Assembly: GCA_028641055.1 (NCBI GenBank)
Contig: CM054059.1
Location: forward strand, 435,678,167-435,742,166
Length of the DNA stretch: 64,000 bases
Source: Alopecurus myosuroides
Lineage: Eukaryota; Streptophyta; Magnoliopsida; Poales; Poaceae
Reading direction: 5' to 3'
The notes beneath the pieces are model-generated. The model was not told the origin of the DNA. It saw only the letters and a program-made list of their open reading frames with translations, and made no database searches. Below, piece after piece: positions 22,044 to 31,113 of the stretch (positions are counted from its first letter, which is position 1; each line of letters opens with the position of its first letter). A program made the translations under genes and the position numbers.

Positions 22044-22576
22044 GTGGTTGGCCTGCAAAAGTACAAAGTAAAAGGATAAGAGGACTAAGACCCGGAAGTT
22101 GTTAGCCGGCCAAGTATCGGTGGGGTAATATTGAGACATGAAAAATTGCGTGAAACCCGGGTGTTAGTTCACCGAGTAAAGTTCGAAATTGTCCGGGTAT
22201 CAAGTATTATGACGAAAATTATGGAGATCTAAGTGTTGAAGGGGTTCTTTGGGGACGATGGATGGCCGCATAGGCACTTATCGCGAATAAAAGGAACTGA
22301 AAAGGGGAAGTCCGGCCGGGTGATTGAGGCCGAGGCGGAAATTTTGAGTGGATCGGGCTCAGATTGGGAATCTTATCTTCGGATTTGTGGCGAAATTAAT
22401 ACTTGCAGGTGGTAGGAGAATGGATTGGAATCCATAACTTATCTATTATGCGAGTTGGAAAGAATGTTAGCAACTTAGTTCGGCATGGCCGAGGAATCAT
22501 TGGCGGGTCGATTTGGATCTAATCTAAGGTGAAATCAAAAAGTGCAAGGGCGAATTAATGGACGCAAGTGGCTTAC

Positions 22577-22820
22577 CGGAGGAGATCTGAGCGAGGCTTT
22601 GCGGAGGCAGATGGCGCAAGCCTGGTGTCCCTTCGCGGTCCTTGACGGGCCGGATGGGGATTCGCCGGCGGATATTGGCGGCGGCGCGGGGCGAGTCGTG
22701 GCGGAGCGCAGCCTCCGGCCGGTGGGCTCCGGTGATACGCGCGGGATTTCCGTGGTGGTGCTCAGTGAGAGTGAGCTGAGAAGGAGAAAGGAAGCGGAAT
22801 GGGGAGAAATGAGCCGTTAG
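22577..22820 (-). promoter_or_regulatory. 5'UTR exon of antisense gene, element 1
   Basis: Minus-strand CT/GC-rich leader downstream of the TATA box, ending with CTCCG before GTAAGCC (donor at 22576-22572). The next exon is entered after TTTTGCAG (22054-22053), nine bases before the ATG. Confidence 0.55.
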
Positions 22821-22844
22821 GGTTCGGGTTACCCCCAAGGAGCT

Positions 22845-22852
22845 TATTTATA
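22845..22852 (-). promoter_or_regulatory. TATA box of antisense promoter, element 1
   Basis: TATAAATA on the minus strand lies about 370 bp inside the 3' LTR boundary and 25-30 bp before the presumed leader. An equivalent box occurs in element 2 at 41361-41368. Confidence 0.55.
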
Positions 22853-23219
22853 GTATAAGTGGGTAAGCCCGGTTCGGTGAGTGGGGGCTGGGAGTTGCGG
22901 AGGTAAACGGCTATTTATTCAAGTTTCTGCGAGATATGCGCCAAATATTGAGCAAGGCATCTGGATAAAAGAGAGAAGGGAATCCATCCCGTGATATCAG
23001 GATCGATTATCGAGTATGGAATTAGGGTTTTAGACCTGGAAAATTAAAGGTGTTTGGGGGAAAAACCCGGGTTACTACATGGCCGCCGTGGAGTAAGGCC
23101 TAGCTGAATATCAGAGTATCTTAACCCGGCCTCTATATGCCTGTATGTTTGATATCTTTGCAGGGAATAGCGAGCGCTTCAAGGAGGATCCATGAAGCCC
23201 AGGCTATTCTGGGGACTAC

Positions 23220-23699
23220 TGACGGGGGGATGATAACCCGGTAGGCCAAATTCCAAGGAGTAACCCGGCCCAAAGGACGGTGCGCAGGATCCGGCTAAGG
23301 ATAAGGAAGCTTGTGGAAGGCCCAAGTTTGTAGGCCCAGCAATCCGGGTTACGGGTTACTGTAAAGGAAAGCTAGGGTTTGTGCGCCGTGTCCGGGTAGG
23401 ATCCAGGATGCGCCTTGGGGAATAAGCCAGGGGGTACGGGTGCTTTATAAACCGACCCCCAGGTCTAGTTTTAGACAGAGATCCAAGAGTTCTAGCAATA
23501 TTGCGTGATATCGAGCATCCAGTGTAACACGAGGGTTGAGTTAATATATTGAGATCGGAGACTCGGCGACTTGATTGCCGGCTACCAGATCGAGTTCCAT
23601 CATGTTTTCCTCTGAGCTAAACCCTCTCCCAAACGCCTGTGTCGTCTTGCCCCAAGATCAGTTACCCCCGGTAACGTCTGCCGTGATAATCCCACGACA
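23220..23699 (+). repeat. 3' LTR of element 1
   Basis: 480 bp, TG...CA, identical to the 5' LTR except at three positions. It is preceded by 'tattctggggactac', which is shared with element 2 and probably includes the polypurine primer region. Confidence 0.95.
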
Positions 23700-23704
23700 C
23701 TTAT
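23700..23704 (+). repeat. Target site duplication CTTAT (right copy), element 1
   Basis: Exact repeat of 13729-13733. Confidence 0.93.
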
Positions 23705-25200
23705 AGATATTGTCCATAGAAAATATTGGAGTTCATGTGTTGGACTCTAGAAGATTTCATAATGACCATTGGTATATGCAAGGATTTATATGAAGAATGT
23801 TCATGTATGGAGTTGTGCATACTGCAAGTATATCTTGAAGAAAAATATTAGTTGATCTTTCATGGTTATCTTCAATACATCATCAAGTGAAGATTGAATA
23901 AAAGATACAAGGTTGATCAAGCAAGTGATCAACACACAAAGTTACAAGATGTACCAAGTGGGATTATGTATCTCGTGGTATGGTAAGAAATTGACCATAT
24001 AGCTTTGTGAACTAACCCATGATATGTGTGTGTGTGTGGCATCTCTATGTGTGGTTAGGTATCTTTCCATGGGCATGCATCAAAAGAAAGATTTCATATA
24101 GCACATGATCTGTGTCGTAAAGCGACGTTCGTCATTAAGCTTGACGTGTAATCTCAAGTGAAGCATCTAGAAGAAATCCTATGCTTGATGCTTGCCACCC
24201 ATTTGGATATTAAGGCATGTTGAAGATTTCCGAAAAGGATCTCTCCCATAATGGTGTATGGGAGAGCTAGTCTCTCCCATAATGATGTATGGTGGAGCAA
24301 CTTGCAAGTCTTCATCAAGCGGAGTATGTGCTAGCAAGAACGATCAAGAAAGAGGATCCAACTTAAGAGAGTCAAGATTGTCATCATCTAGCTCAAGCGG
24401 AATGTTATTGGCAAAGTCATGATCTTGATAAGTTTTTTATTTTACCGGTCTTGTGCCTTTGGGAGACTGGGTTATAGGATAGATAGTCGTACTATCAAGA
24501 GGGGCTCTCAAGTGTGACCGGATCATCGTGGAGAGCTCAAACCTTTGCATACTTACATATCATGTTTCTTGGTTATAATTTGTCTTTTATCTCCATGTGG
24601 TTTTGGTGCTTGTCGTGATCTTCATAACAAGCCAAGATTTATCGAAAACAGTTTTGGTGAGAAAAAATTGTTGCGTTTTTAGCGGTGAAAATATACGGTT
24701 CAGCTTTAAGAATGTTCCCACACCTTTCATGTGTGGTAACTTCTCCATTTATTTTTGTTTGAATTTTCCTTGTTGTTATCTTTCCAGCCCATTTGGATCC
24801 ACCTTATTCGGAGTTCTTTCACAAAAGTTATGTGCGTTTTCGGTGTTGGAGGTTTTACCCGTTGTTCCTTTTAGAGAGGTTAAAACCTTCCCCATTTGGT
24901 TTTATCTTACATTGTTTTACAATGATTTTTCTCTTCATATTCTTGTAGATCTCTTTGTTGCGATTTCAAAGAGTCCAAGAACATAAAAAACGGAGTCTGT
25001 ATGCAAGAATTATGGCAGTTCTCATATCCGTGTTCAGTCATTCCGGGGCAATCCGGAATTATTCCGGAAAATGCGGATTTAATCCGACTTGAAAGTGAAA
25101 AAAAAATGTTGACACACGGAATTTCCCGGAATATTCCAGCTGGCCGGAATTATACCAGAAATTCCGGATTTATTCCGACCTGGTAGTTTATGGACGAAAA
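23705..25200 (+). mobile_element. Copia-like LTR, right part
   Basis: This continues the LTR interrupted by element 1. It starts with a second copy (about 122-bp period) of the sequence at 13607-13728. Further on there is a short (TG)n run (about 24026-24038), a repeated 'ctctcccataatg' block (24242, 24272) and several CCGGAATTATTCCGG-like palindromic motifs near 25048-25170. It is non-coding. The right border is approximate. Confidence 0.5.
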
Positions 25201-26980
25201 ACGGCTAGTCTTTTAGTACCTATGTCAGATCCAGGACCTAGAGTTATACATACTGTTATGTGCTCCTCGTCATGGGCTCACAAGGACTTCGGGGTTACCA
25301 GCCCCGGCCGCAACAAACAACTCCAGGTAGACCGGATTCATCGGCACGCAGGCCGGATAACATCGATACTACTACTCCTTGTATCCATGCTAGTCATAAC
25401 CAACTATGCATATCAAAGTGTACACGAGTCGTATGAAATTGAAGGAACGGGAACAAAAATATATAGAGATGCTATGTGTCCAGGAAGTGTAAAAATAATC
25501 GAGGGTTACTGGCGTTACAAAGCCCAGGCCGAGTAAACATCGGCAGGCGTGCTCGAAAATGGATCATCGGTTCCACAACCCCTCGACTGCGACAACAACG
25601 TAGGCATAGCCAAAACTGTATAACAGTGAACTCGAAACCAACAACCGATCAAAGTAGTAACTCTATACATGAAATTTGTATAAACCAAGTATTACTAGAG
25701 TATAGCTTTACTAACAAAGGTCACATGACCCAACATTACATCAGATAACAGAACACAAATTATGTTGCTATTCAACAAGAATCAAAAACGCCTAAGAGGC
25801 TGCAACATAAGGCGACGTCCCAGCCCATAGATTCCAGGCTGCTACCTGGGAACCTCAAACTACTCGTCGATGTCCATGTTTAAACACCACCAAAGTGAGG
25901 AACTCCTCCTGAACCATATTAATTAAGTCTTTTTTAGTACTGGAGGTACTCAACAAGACTTAATTAACCTATTATATATCTGTTTGCTCAAAAGGAGTTA
26001 CGAAGATTGTTTTGTGTAAAGAAATCTTTGTTTAAAATAGAGGGAGATAGAGAAGCTTTTAAACAGATCTTTTAAAAGGGCACACTGGCTTCGTGCATTG
26101 TCTTCAAATCCTTCGAAGCATCATCTCCAACACTCGACAACCAGAACCACCTCTGGAAACCAACCATTCATTGCCAACATCTTTTACGTCAGGTTCAAGT
26201 TATCTATGATCACATAACCCGTCACCAAGTCGTCCTTAACCATGGACACGACTTTTCGAATAACCGTTAAGGGGTGTACAACTTTACCCACACGTATCAA
26301 CCGACTCTTAGTGCCACCGGGTTAGCAATAGTCCGGGAAGTGCCGGCAGAGTGTGGTTGACCACGACTTTTACCTTGCTTCGCCTATTCCATGAGTCGCT
26401 CCGAGTAGAGATGTTCCGCCAATAGGAAGTGGCCATCTTATGCCGGGTCTCTATCTTTGTGCACAATGCTCGACGGTTATCTAAACACAGAGCGCCGATA
26501 CACCACCACGTACTAGTTTTGAAAATGTTTTTAATATCCCCGCAAATTCAAATGTACGCTCAAACTAGGCGACTCATGGAACAAACTAGGCAATTTGAGA
26601 TCGAGAGGAATCCAAGCCCCGTGTGGTTGCACGTTCAGTCTTGTCTTCAAAGGGGAGAACTCACTCCTAGGGGTATGAACGAGGCAAATCATCACATCTC
26701 ATGTGGCAACTCATCCAAGACTTTTATCATATTAAACACACACACCTTTGATCTTACCACGTCATCCTGACATACTAGATTCATTGCAACTCTGAGTCAT
26801 CAACCGGATGGAACAGAGGCCAACAGGCATGTATGACTAAGCATGGCATATTTGAGGCAGGTTTGCGGAACGGGGATTTCATTCTTTTTCTTCTCCGCAG
26901 GTTTGACTCCACTGCCTCCTCCTACTTTCAGGTTTTGGCTAGCAATATCTGCCAATTTTTCCATCTTTTTCTTCTGGAGT
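25201..26980. other. Repeat-derived non-coding DNA, no gene recognised
   Basis: No domain-bearing frame was found. A strong inverted repeat sits at 25919-25967 (see findings). Parts look like LTR or internal non-coding retroelement sequence, but I could not match them to the element on either side. Confidence 0.35.
25919..25967. repeat. Perfect 13-bp inverted repeat (hairpin)
   Basis: TTAATTAAGTCTT (25919-25931) and AAGACTTAATTAA (25955-25967) are exact reverse complements. The loop holds a further AGTAC/GTACT pair. Confidence 0.75.
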
Positions 26981-27808
26981 TTATATTGGATTTTCTTGGC
27001 AGTCTTCTTTTTTCTTTTTGGAAGAAGGAGGTTTCTTGCCAGGTTCTTCCTCCGTCAGTTCTCTGACGTCAGGGTAAGTTGGGATAGCTTCGCCATCATC
27101 TTTTTCCTCATCTGGCGGAGGTGTTTTGGGGTCTTCATCGTCTTCGGCATCCGAGTTTTCAGTCGGTTTTGCCATAAATACTTCATGGAAGCTCCCTTGC
27201 ATAGATTTGACCTTTCTTTCGAAAACGTCTTCATCTTCGTCTTCGGAGTCCGTGTCTTCAGATCTAGGTTCCGACTCCAATCTTGCTTCTATAGCAGCTA
27301 ATACAGAGTCGGCTTCCGAGTTCGTCGTCTCGCTGACGGGTGTCGGATTTTTCACTTGTTCTGTGGGATGATGATTTTCTGCTTCTTCCACGTGATTGCT
27401 TACTTCCGTGTTGTCCGCGATCTCGGACTGCACCATGACAATGAAGTGAGACCTGATTACAGGCATCTCCAAAGAGGCGGCAAATTCGGCACTATTTTGG
27501 CGATTCGAGCACAATCCGGTATCATAGTTTTCCTCAATTGGGTATAGGGCGTGTGGGATAAATTTACTTCCACCACAGAATCCCATTGCTTCTGCTGTTA
27601 ATCCGATAGAAGTATTTGTATATCCAAACGGTAAAACGCAGGCACTTACCAGGTGATTCCGTGCCGGCATGTACGATCCATTGTCGAGGAAGCGTCCGAC
27701 GTCACCGTCGAATTTCAAGCTTCCGACAGTTATTGTACTGCCGATTCCGCCGAGTATTCCCGATCGAAACGTAACTCCTGACGCCGCTGGCCCCACGGTG
27801 GGAGCCAA
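26981..27808 (-). pseudogene. Gag-like frame of the third TAT-like element
   Basis: This minus-strand frame reads the PBS as LAPTVGP, as in elements 1 and 2. It then runs for about 275 residues with a strongly acidic C-terminal half (SEDTDSEDEDEDVF, DAEDDEDPKTPPPDEEKDDG) and a Lys-rich end. No gag fold, zinc knuckle or enzyme domain is visible, so it would be a non-autonomous type or a truncated N-terminal gag part. In the LTR a short frame starting at ATG (MKSTTMSR) leads to the PBS in the same phase but meets a TAG at 27811-27809, exactly at the LTR end. That stop arises because the LTR ends in TA rather than CA. Confidence 0.5.
27791..27807 (-). other. Primer-binding site of third TAT-like element
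   Basis: TGGCTCCCACCGTGGGG on the minus strand, 2 nt from the LTR end. It differs from the PBS of elements 1 and 2 by one base. Confidence 0.7.
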
Positions 27809-27809
27809 C

Positions 27810-28337
27810 TATCGAGACATCGTAGTAGATTTCATAGACGGGGGTGCCATGAGCCTACTGGTATAACCGCTGGGTTACGTGATAATACGACAAACGAGAA
27901 CACCGAGTTTTACCCAGGTTCAGTATGACACAACTAGGAGGCATTCCTACTCCTGCAATCTCACTAAATCAGGGCTGGAGCCTCAAGTATAGAAAGTACA
28001 ATGTGAGTATGGTTTCGCTAACTCGGCGAGTTGGCTTCTAGATAATTGTCCGTCTGTTTTTGCTCCCGTCCGACTTTATATAGATAGCCGGATTAGGGCT
28101 TACAGAAAGGAAACCTAGAAGACTACGGAAAGTATCTAACTTGGAAAGTAAGGAATCCGTCTTCTCCTCCAAGCCGCACCACTTTGGGCCGTGGTCTGGG
28201 TTCTTCTAGAATCCGGCTTTCTGCGCGTGAGCTTACTGGGCCTTCCAATGGACTATGATCCATTACCTATGGGCCACCCTGGTAATCCGGCTCTTAGGCC
28301 AATGCCGGACATACCCCTAATCGGCATATATCCGACA
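27810..28337 (-). repeat. LTR of third TAT-like element
   Basis: 528 bp with a TATATAAAG box on the minus strand (28082-28074). It starts TGTCGG at 28337 and ends with TA at 27810, where CA would be expected. Confidence 0.65.
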
Positions 28338-29001
28338 AATACCTTTAACATCCCTGGGACAGGGAATTTTCTCTATTGCTTCCACTTTAGCTTTGTCAAC
28401 TTCAATACCTCTTTCAGAAATTTTATGCCCAAGAACAATTCCTTCATTCACCATAAAATGTCATTTCTCCCAATTAAGAACACGATTAGTTTCCTCACAT
28501 CTCTGCAAAACTTTATCAAGCTTGTGTAAGCAGTTATCAAAAGAAGTTCCATAGATGGAGAAATCGTCTATGAATACTTCCACAATTTCTTCATAAAAAC
28601 CATGAAAATTAGCGGACATGCATCTTTGAAACGTAGCAGGAGAATTACACAAACCAAAAGGCATACGTCTATAAGCATAAGTACCATAAGGACAAGTAAA
28701 GGTTGTTTTCTCTTGACCAGTCGCCCTTACAGAAATTTGAGAAAACCCAGAATAACCATTAAGAAAAGCAAAAATGAGTTTTCTTAGACAATTTCTCTAA
28801 CACTTGATCAATAAAAGGAAAAGGATAATGATCTTTCTTAGTAACCTTGTTAACTTTCCTAAAATCAATGCACATTCTATAACCAACTACTACTGTTTGA
28901 GGAATAAGCTCATTATTTTCATTAGTCACAATAGTAATTCCTCCCTTCTTAGGGACACAATGCACATGGCTTACCCATCTACTATCAGCAATAGGAAAAA
29001 T
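28338..29001 (-). pseudogene. Athila-like reverse transcriptase, C-terminal part (split by element 2)
   Basis: Minus-strand frames carry the second half of a Gypsy RT: HCVPKKGGITIV, MCIDFRKVNKVTKKDHYPFPFIDQVLEKL, then after a frameshift MPFGLCNSPATFQRCM and the catalytic VFIDDFSIYG, ending near KCHFMVNEGIVLGHKIS (28430-28380) and PCPRDVKG at the left edge. The N-terminal half lies at 42243-42600, on the other side of element 2. Frameshifts and in-frame stops make it a dead copy. RNase H and integrase, expected further left, are not found; the third TAT-like element abuts at 28337. Confidence 0.85.
28997..29001 (+). repeat. Target site duplication AAAAT (left copy), element 2
   Basis: AAAAT precedes the 5' LTR and is repeated at 42243-42247. 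Confidence 0.92.
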
Positions 29002-29489
29002 TGATGGAGGGATGATAACCCGGTAGGCTAACGCCAAGGAGTAACTCGGCCCAAAGGACGCTGCGCAAGACCCGGCTTAGGATAAAGGAGCTTCTAGAAG
29101 GCCCAGGAACATAGGCCCCGCAACCCGGATTGTGGGTTCCGGTAAGGAAGTTTAGGGTTTGTAAGCAGTGTCCGGGTAGGATTCAGAAGACGCCTTGGAG
29201 AGTAGGCCAGGGGGTCCGGATGTTATATAAGCCGGCCCCTAGGTTAGGATTACACAAGTTGTATCGTGAGTAAGAACACAATCGCCGAATTGCGAGGTAT
29301 CGAGTATCCATTGTAACACGAGAGTTGAGATAATATATTCAGATCGGAGACTCGGCGACTTGATTGCCGGCTACCAGATCGCGTATCACCATGGTTTCCT
29401 TTGAGCTAAACCCTCTCCCAAACACCAGAGTCGATTTGCCCCAAGACAAGTTACCCCCCGGTAACGTCTGCCGTGATTATCCCACGACA
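29002..29489 (+). repeat. 5' LTR of element 2
   Basis: 488 bp, TGATGG...CGACA, TATA box TTATATAA at 29223-29230. It contains the gag ATG at 29391 in strong context (ACCATGG). A C-run near 29455 has six C, against five in the 3' LTR, which shifts the frame started by that ATG. Confidence 0.95.
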
Positions 29490-29491
29490 GT

Positions 29492-29508
29492 TGGCGCCCA
29501 CCGTGGGG
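29492..29508 (+). other. Primer-binding site of element 2
   Basis: TGGCGCCCACCGTGGGG, identical to the PBS of element 1, 2 nt after the LTR. Confidence 0.85.
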
Positions 29509-29553
29509 CCTACGTCCAAGGGTGTTTACATCACGGGAGAAGCTCGGGAGAAC

Positions 29554-31113
29554 ATGAAGAACCTCGTTGTCGGCGAGATCTACACCAACCCCGAAGGAGA
29601 GAAGATGGTGGACGATTTTGGCTGGGGGCCAGAGTCGGATCTGCTCGAATCCGGATCCGTCATCACGATCGGCTGGGTCAACGTCTTCGTCGGCATGGTA
29701 CGTGCGTTCGGTTCAATCCCTGACGATTTTGGATTTGATTCTGTGTCAGGAGAGGCCACCCACGTTCAGTCGGACGGAGAAGAATCGGTCGGGACGGTGG
29801 ATCCGACAGAGGAGCCCACCACGAAGACGGAACAGCCGGAGGAGCCGGCATGGACCCCGCCTGGCCGGGTCATAAGGGAGGATGATACCGAGTCTATCCT
29901 GCACCTGCTGGAGGACCGGTACGAGGAAGATAGCTACGATGAAGAGGAGTATGAGTCTTCGCCAAGCATTGCGCGCCAGCTCGCGGTCTACACGGCCCCT
30001 GCAACCAATCTCAATCAAGGCAACGTGACTACGGCCGCGGTCGGAGCGGCGCAAGCATTGGCCCAGCAGCAAAATCCGGCTGAAGGAAATCCGGTTCTGA
30101 CCCGGGTTGACGGAGAGTCGGCTTCAGTCACCAGCCGAGCGGCGGATAGCGAGATGCAGACAAATATGTTTGGGTTCTTGGCTCACAGGACGCCGGGGGC
30201 AGGTCCTTCGAATCCGCAACACCCGGCCCTGTTCAGTAACAATATTGTCTTGGACCCAACAGTGTTAGATACTGTGATAACCCCGGAAAACGCCGCGGCA
30301 CGTGCCAGGGACTTGGAGGTAGCACGCCGCGCGCTAGAGCAACAAAGAAGAGATGTAGAAGCAGAAAAGCAAGGGGTAGCCACGCGCCAACATGAACTGG
30401 ACGCGCTGGAGAACCGGCTTCGAGCCGAGACAAGCAGGGTGCATCAGAGATATCAGACAAGATTACCGGCGATAGGAGGAGTCATAAACCCTAACGCGCA
30501 ATTCGTCACACCCCAAGATCAACCGATTCCGGTTGTGAATCAAGAAACTGTGCATCAACCGGCAACTGGAGCAGGACAGCCGGCAAACGTGCAGGCCGGG
30601 TTACCCACACTACAGACCGGGGCCCCTGTCGGCAACACAGCGCCACCACCACCACCATCACGATTTCGTACACCACCATGTCACTTCAATAACCCCATGG
30701 ATAATGTATATGCCGCAACGTTAGCATTGAATCAGATCCCCGTAAGAGAGTCACCCCATGCGGAGCAGACCCGACGGGCGATCAATTTATTGCATACGGC
30801 AGTGGCTCAGCAGGTTAATTACCCGGATAACATGAGTGGAATGCATGGAACACCTTATATCAGCCAGCAACACGGCAACGCCGGCAATATGCAAACAAGT
30901 TCAGCGCGCCGGAGGGCAGAGCAGCAGCAAATGCCGCCTCCTCCCCGCGTGCAAGCAGCACCAGCAGTATCAGCAGCACAAGCTATTGTGGATAGTTCCA
31001 GGGCTAGGAGAGCCGCGGCCGGGTCTGCGGTGCATGGACCAGCGGCAGCGCCACGTCCAGCCGTACCCCCCCGCAGCATCGCATGTTTCACGGGTGAGGC
31101 CAGTACCGACTAA
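29554..31113 (+). pseudogene. Gag N-terminal part of element 2 (frameshifted)
   Basis: The gag frame is open from the PBS region; the first in-frame ATG after the 5' LTR is 29554 (MKNLVVGEIYTNPEG). It mirrors element 1: acidic N-terminus, coiled-coil-like ARRALEQQRRDVEAEKQG, then Pro/Gln/Ala-rich sequence. At the seven-C run near 31065-31072 it leaves the frame used by element 1 and ends at 31113. The rest of gag continues in the overlapping frame that runs to 36217. Because element 1 is continuous across this point, a one-base insertion is more likely than programmed frameshifting. Confidence 0.75.

Larger units (their letters stand above)
13734..23699 (+). mobile_element. Element 1: TAT-lineage Gypsy retrotransposon with pol deleted
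   Basis: A 9,966-bp element with 480-bp LTRs (13734-14213 and 23220-23699) and TSD CTTAT. It contains PBS, gag and protease, lacks RT, RNase H and integrase, and carries an antisense multi-exon gene before the 3' LTR. Compared with element 2 (29002-42242), about 0.2 kb is missing near 17650 and about 3 kb near 17770. LTR-LTR differences number 3 of 480, so it inserted recently. It must have relied on RT and integrase from an autonomous relative, unless the deletions came after insertion. Confidence 0.92.
26981..28337 (-). mobile_element. Third TAT-like Gypsy element (partial, minus strand)
   Basis: A 528-bp LTR (27810-28337, read TGTCGG...CGATA on the minus strand) is followed 2 nt later by a PBS-like TGGCTCCCACCGTGGGG (27807-27791), one base different from that of elements 1 and 2, and then by a gag-like frame. 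The opposite LTR was not found, so the left border is open. The element lies directly against Athila-like RT sequence at 28338, implying insertion into it. Confidence 0.6.

Noticed and set aside
18871..22852. Antisense split gene in element 1 as an ordinary host gene
   Set aside because: It lies inside LTR-TSD borders and recurs in element 2 at the same position, so it belongs to the retroelement.
25222..25748. Plus-strand frames of about 100 residues
   Set aside because: No domain, no splice logic and repeat-like surroundings.
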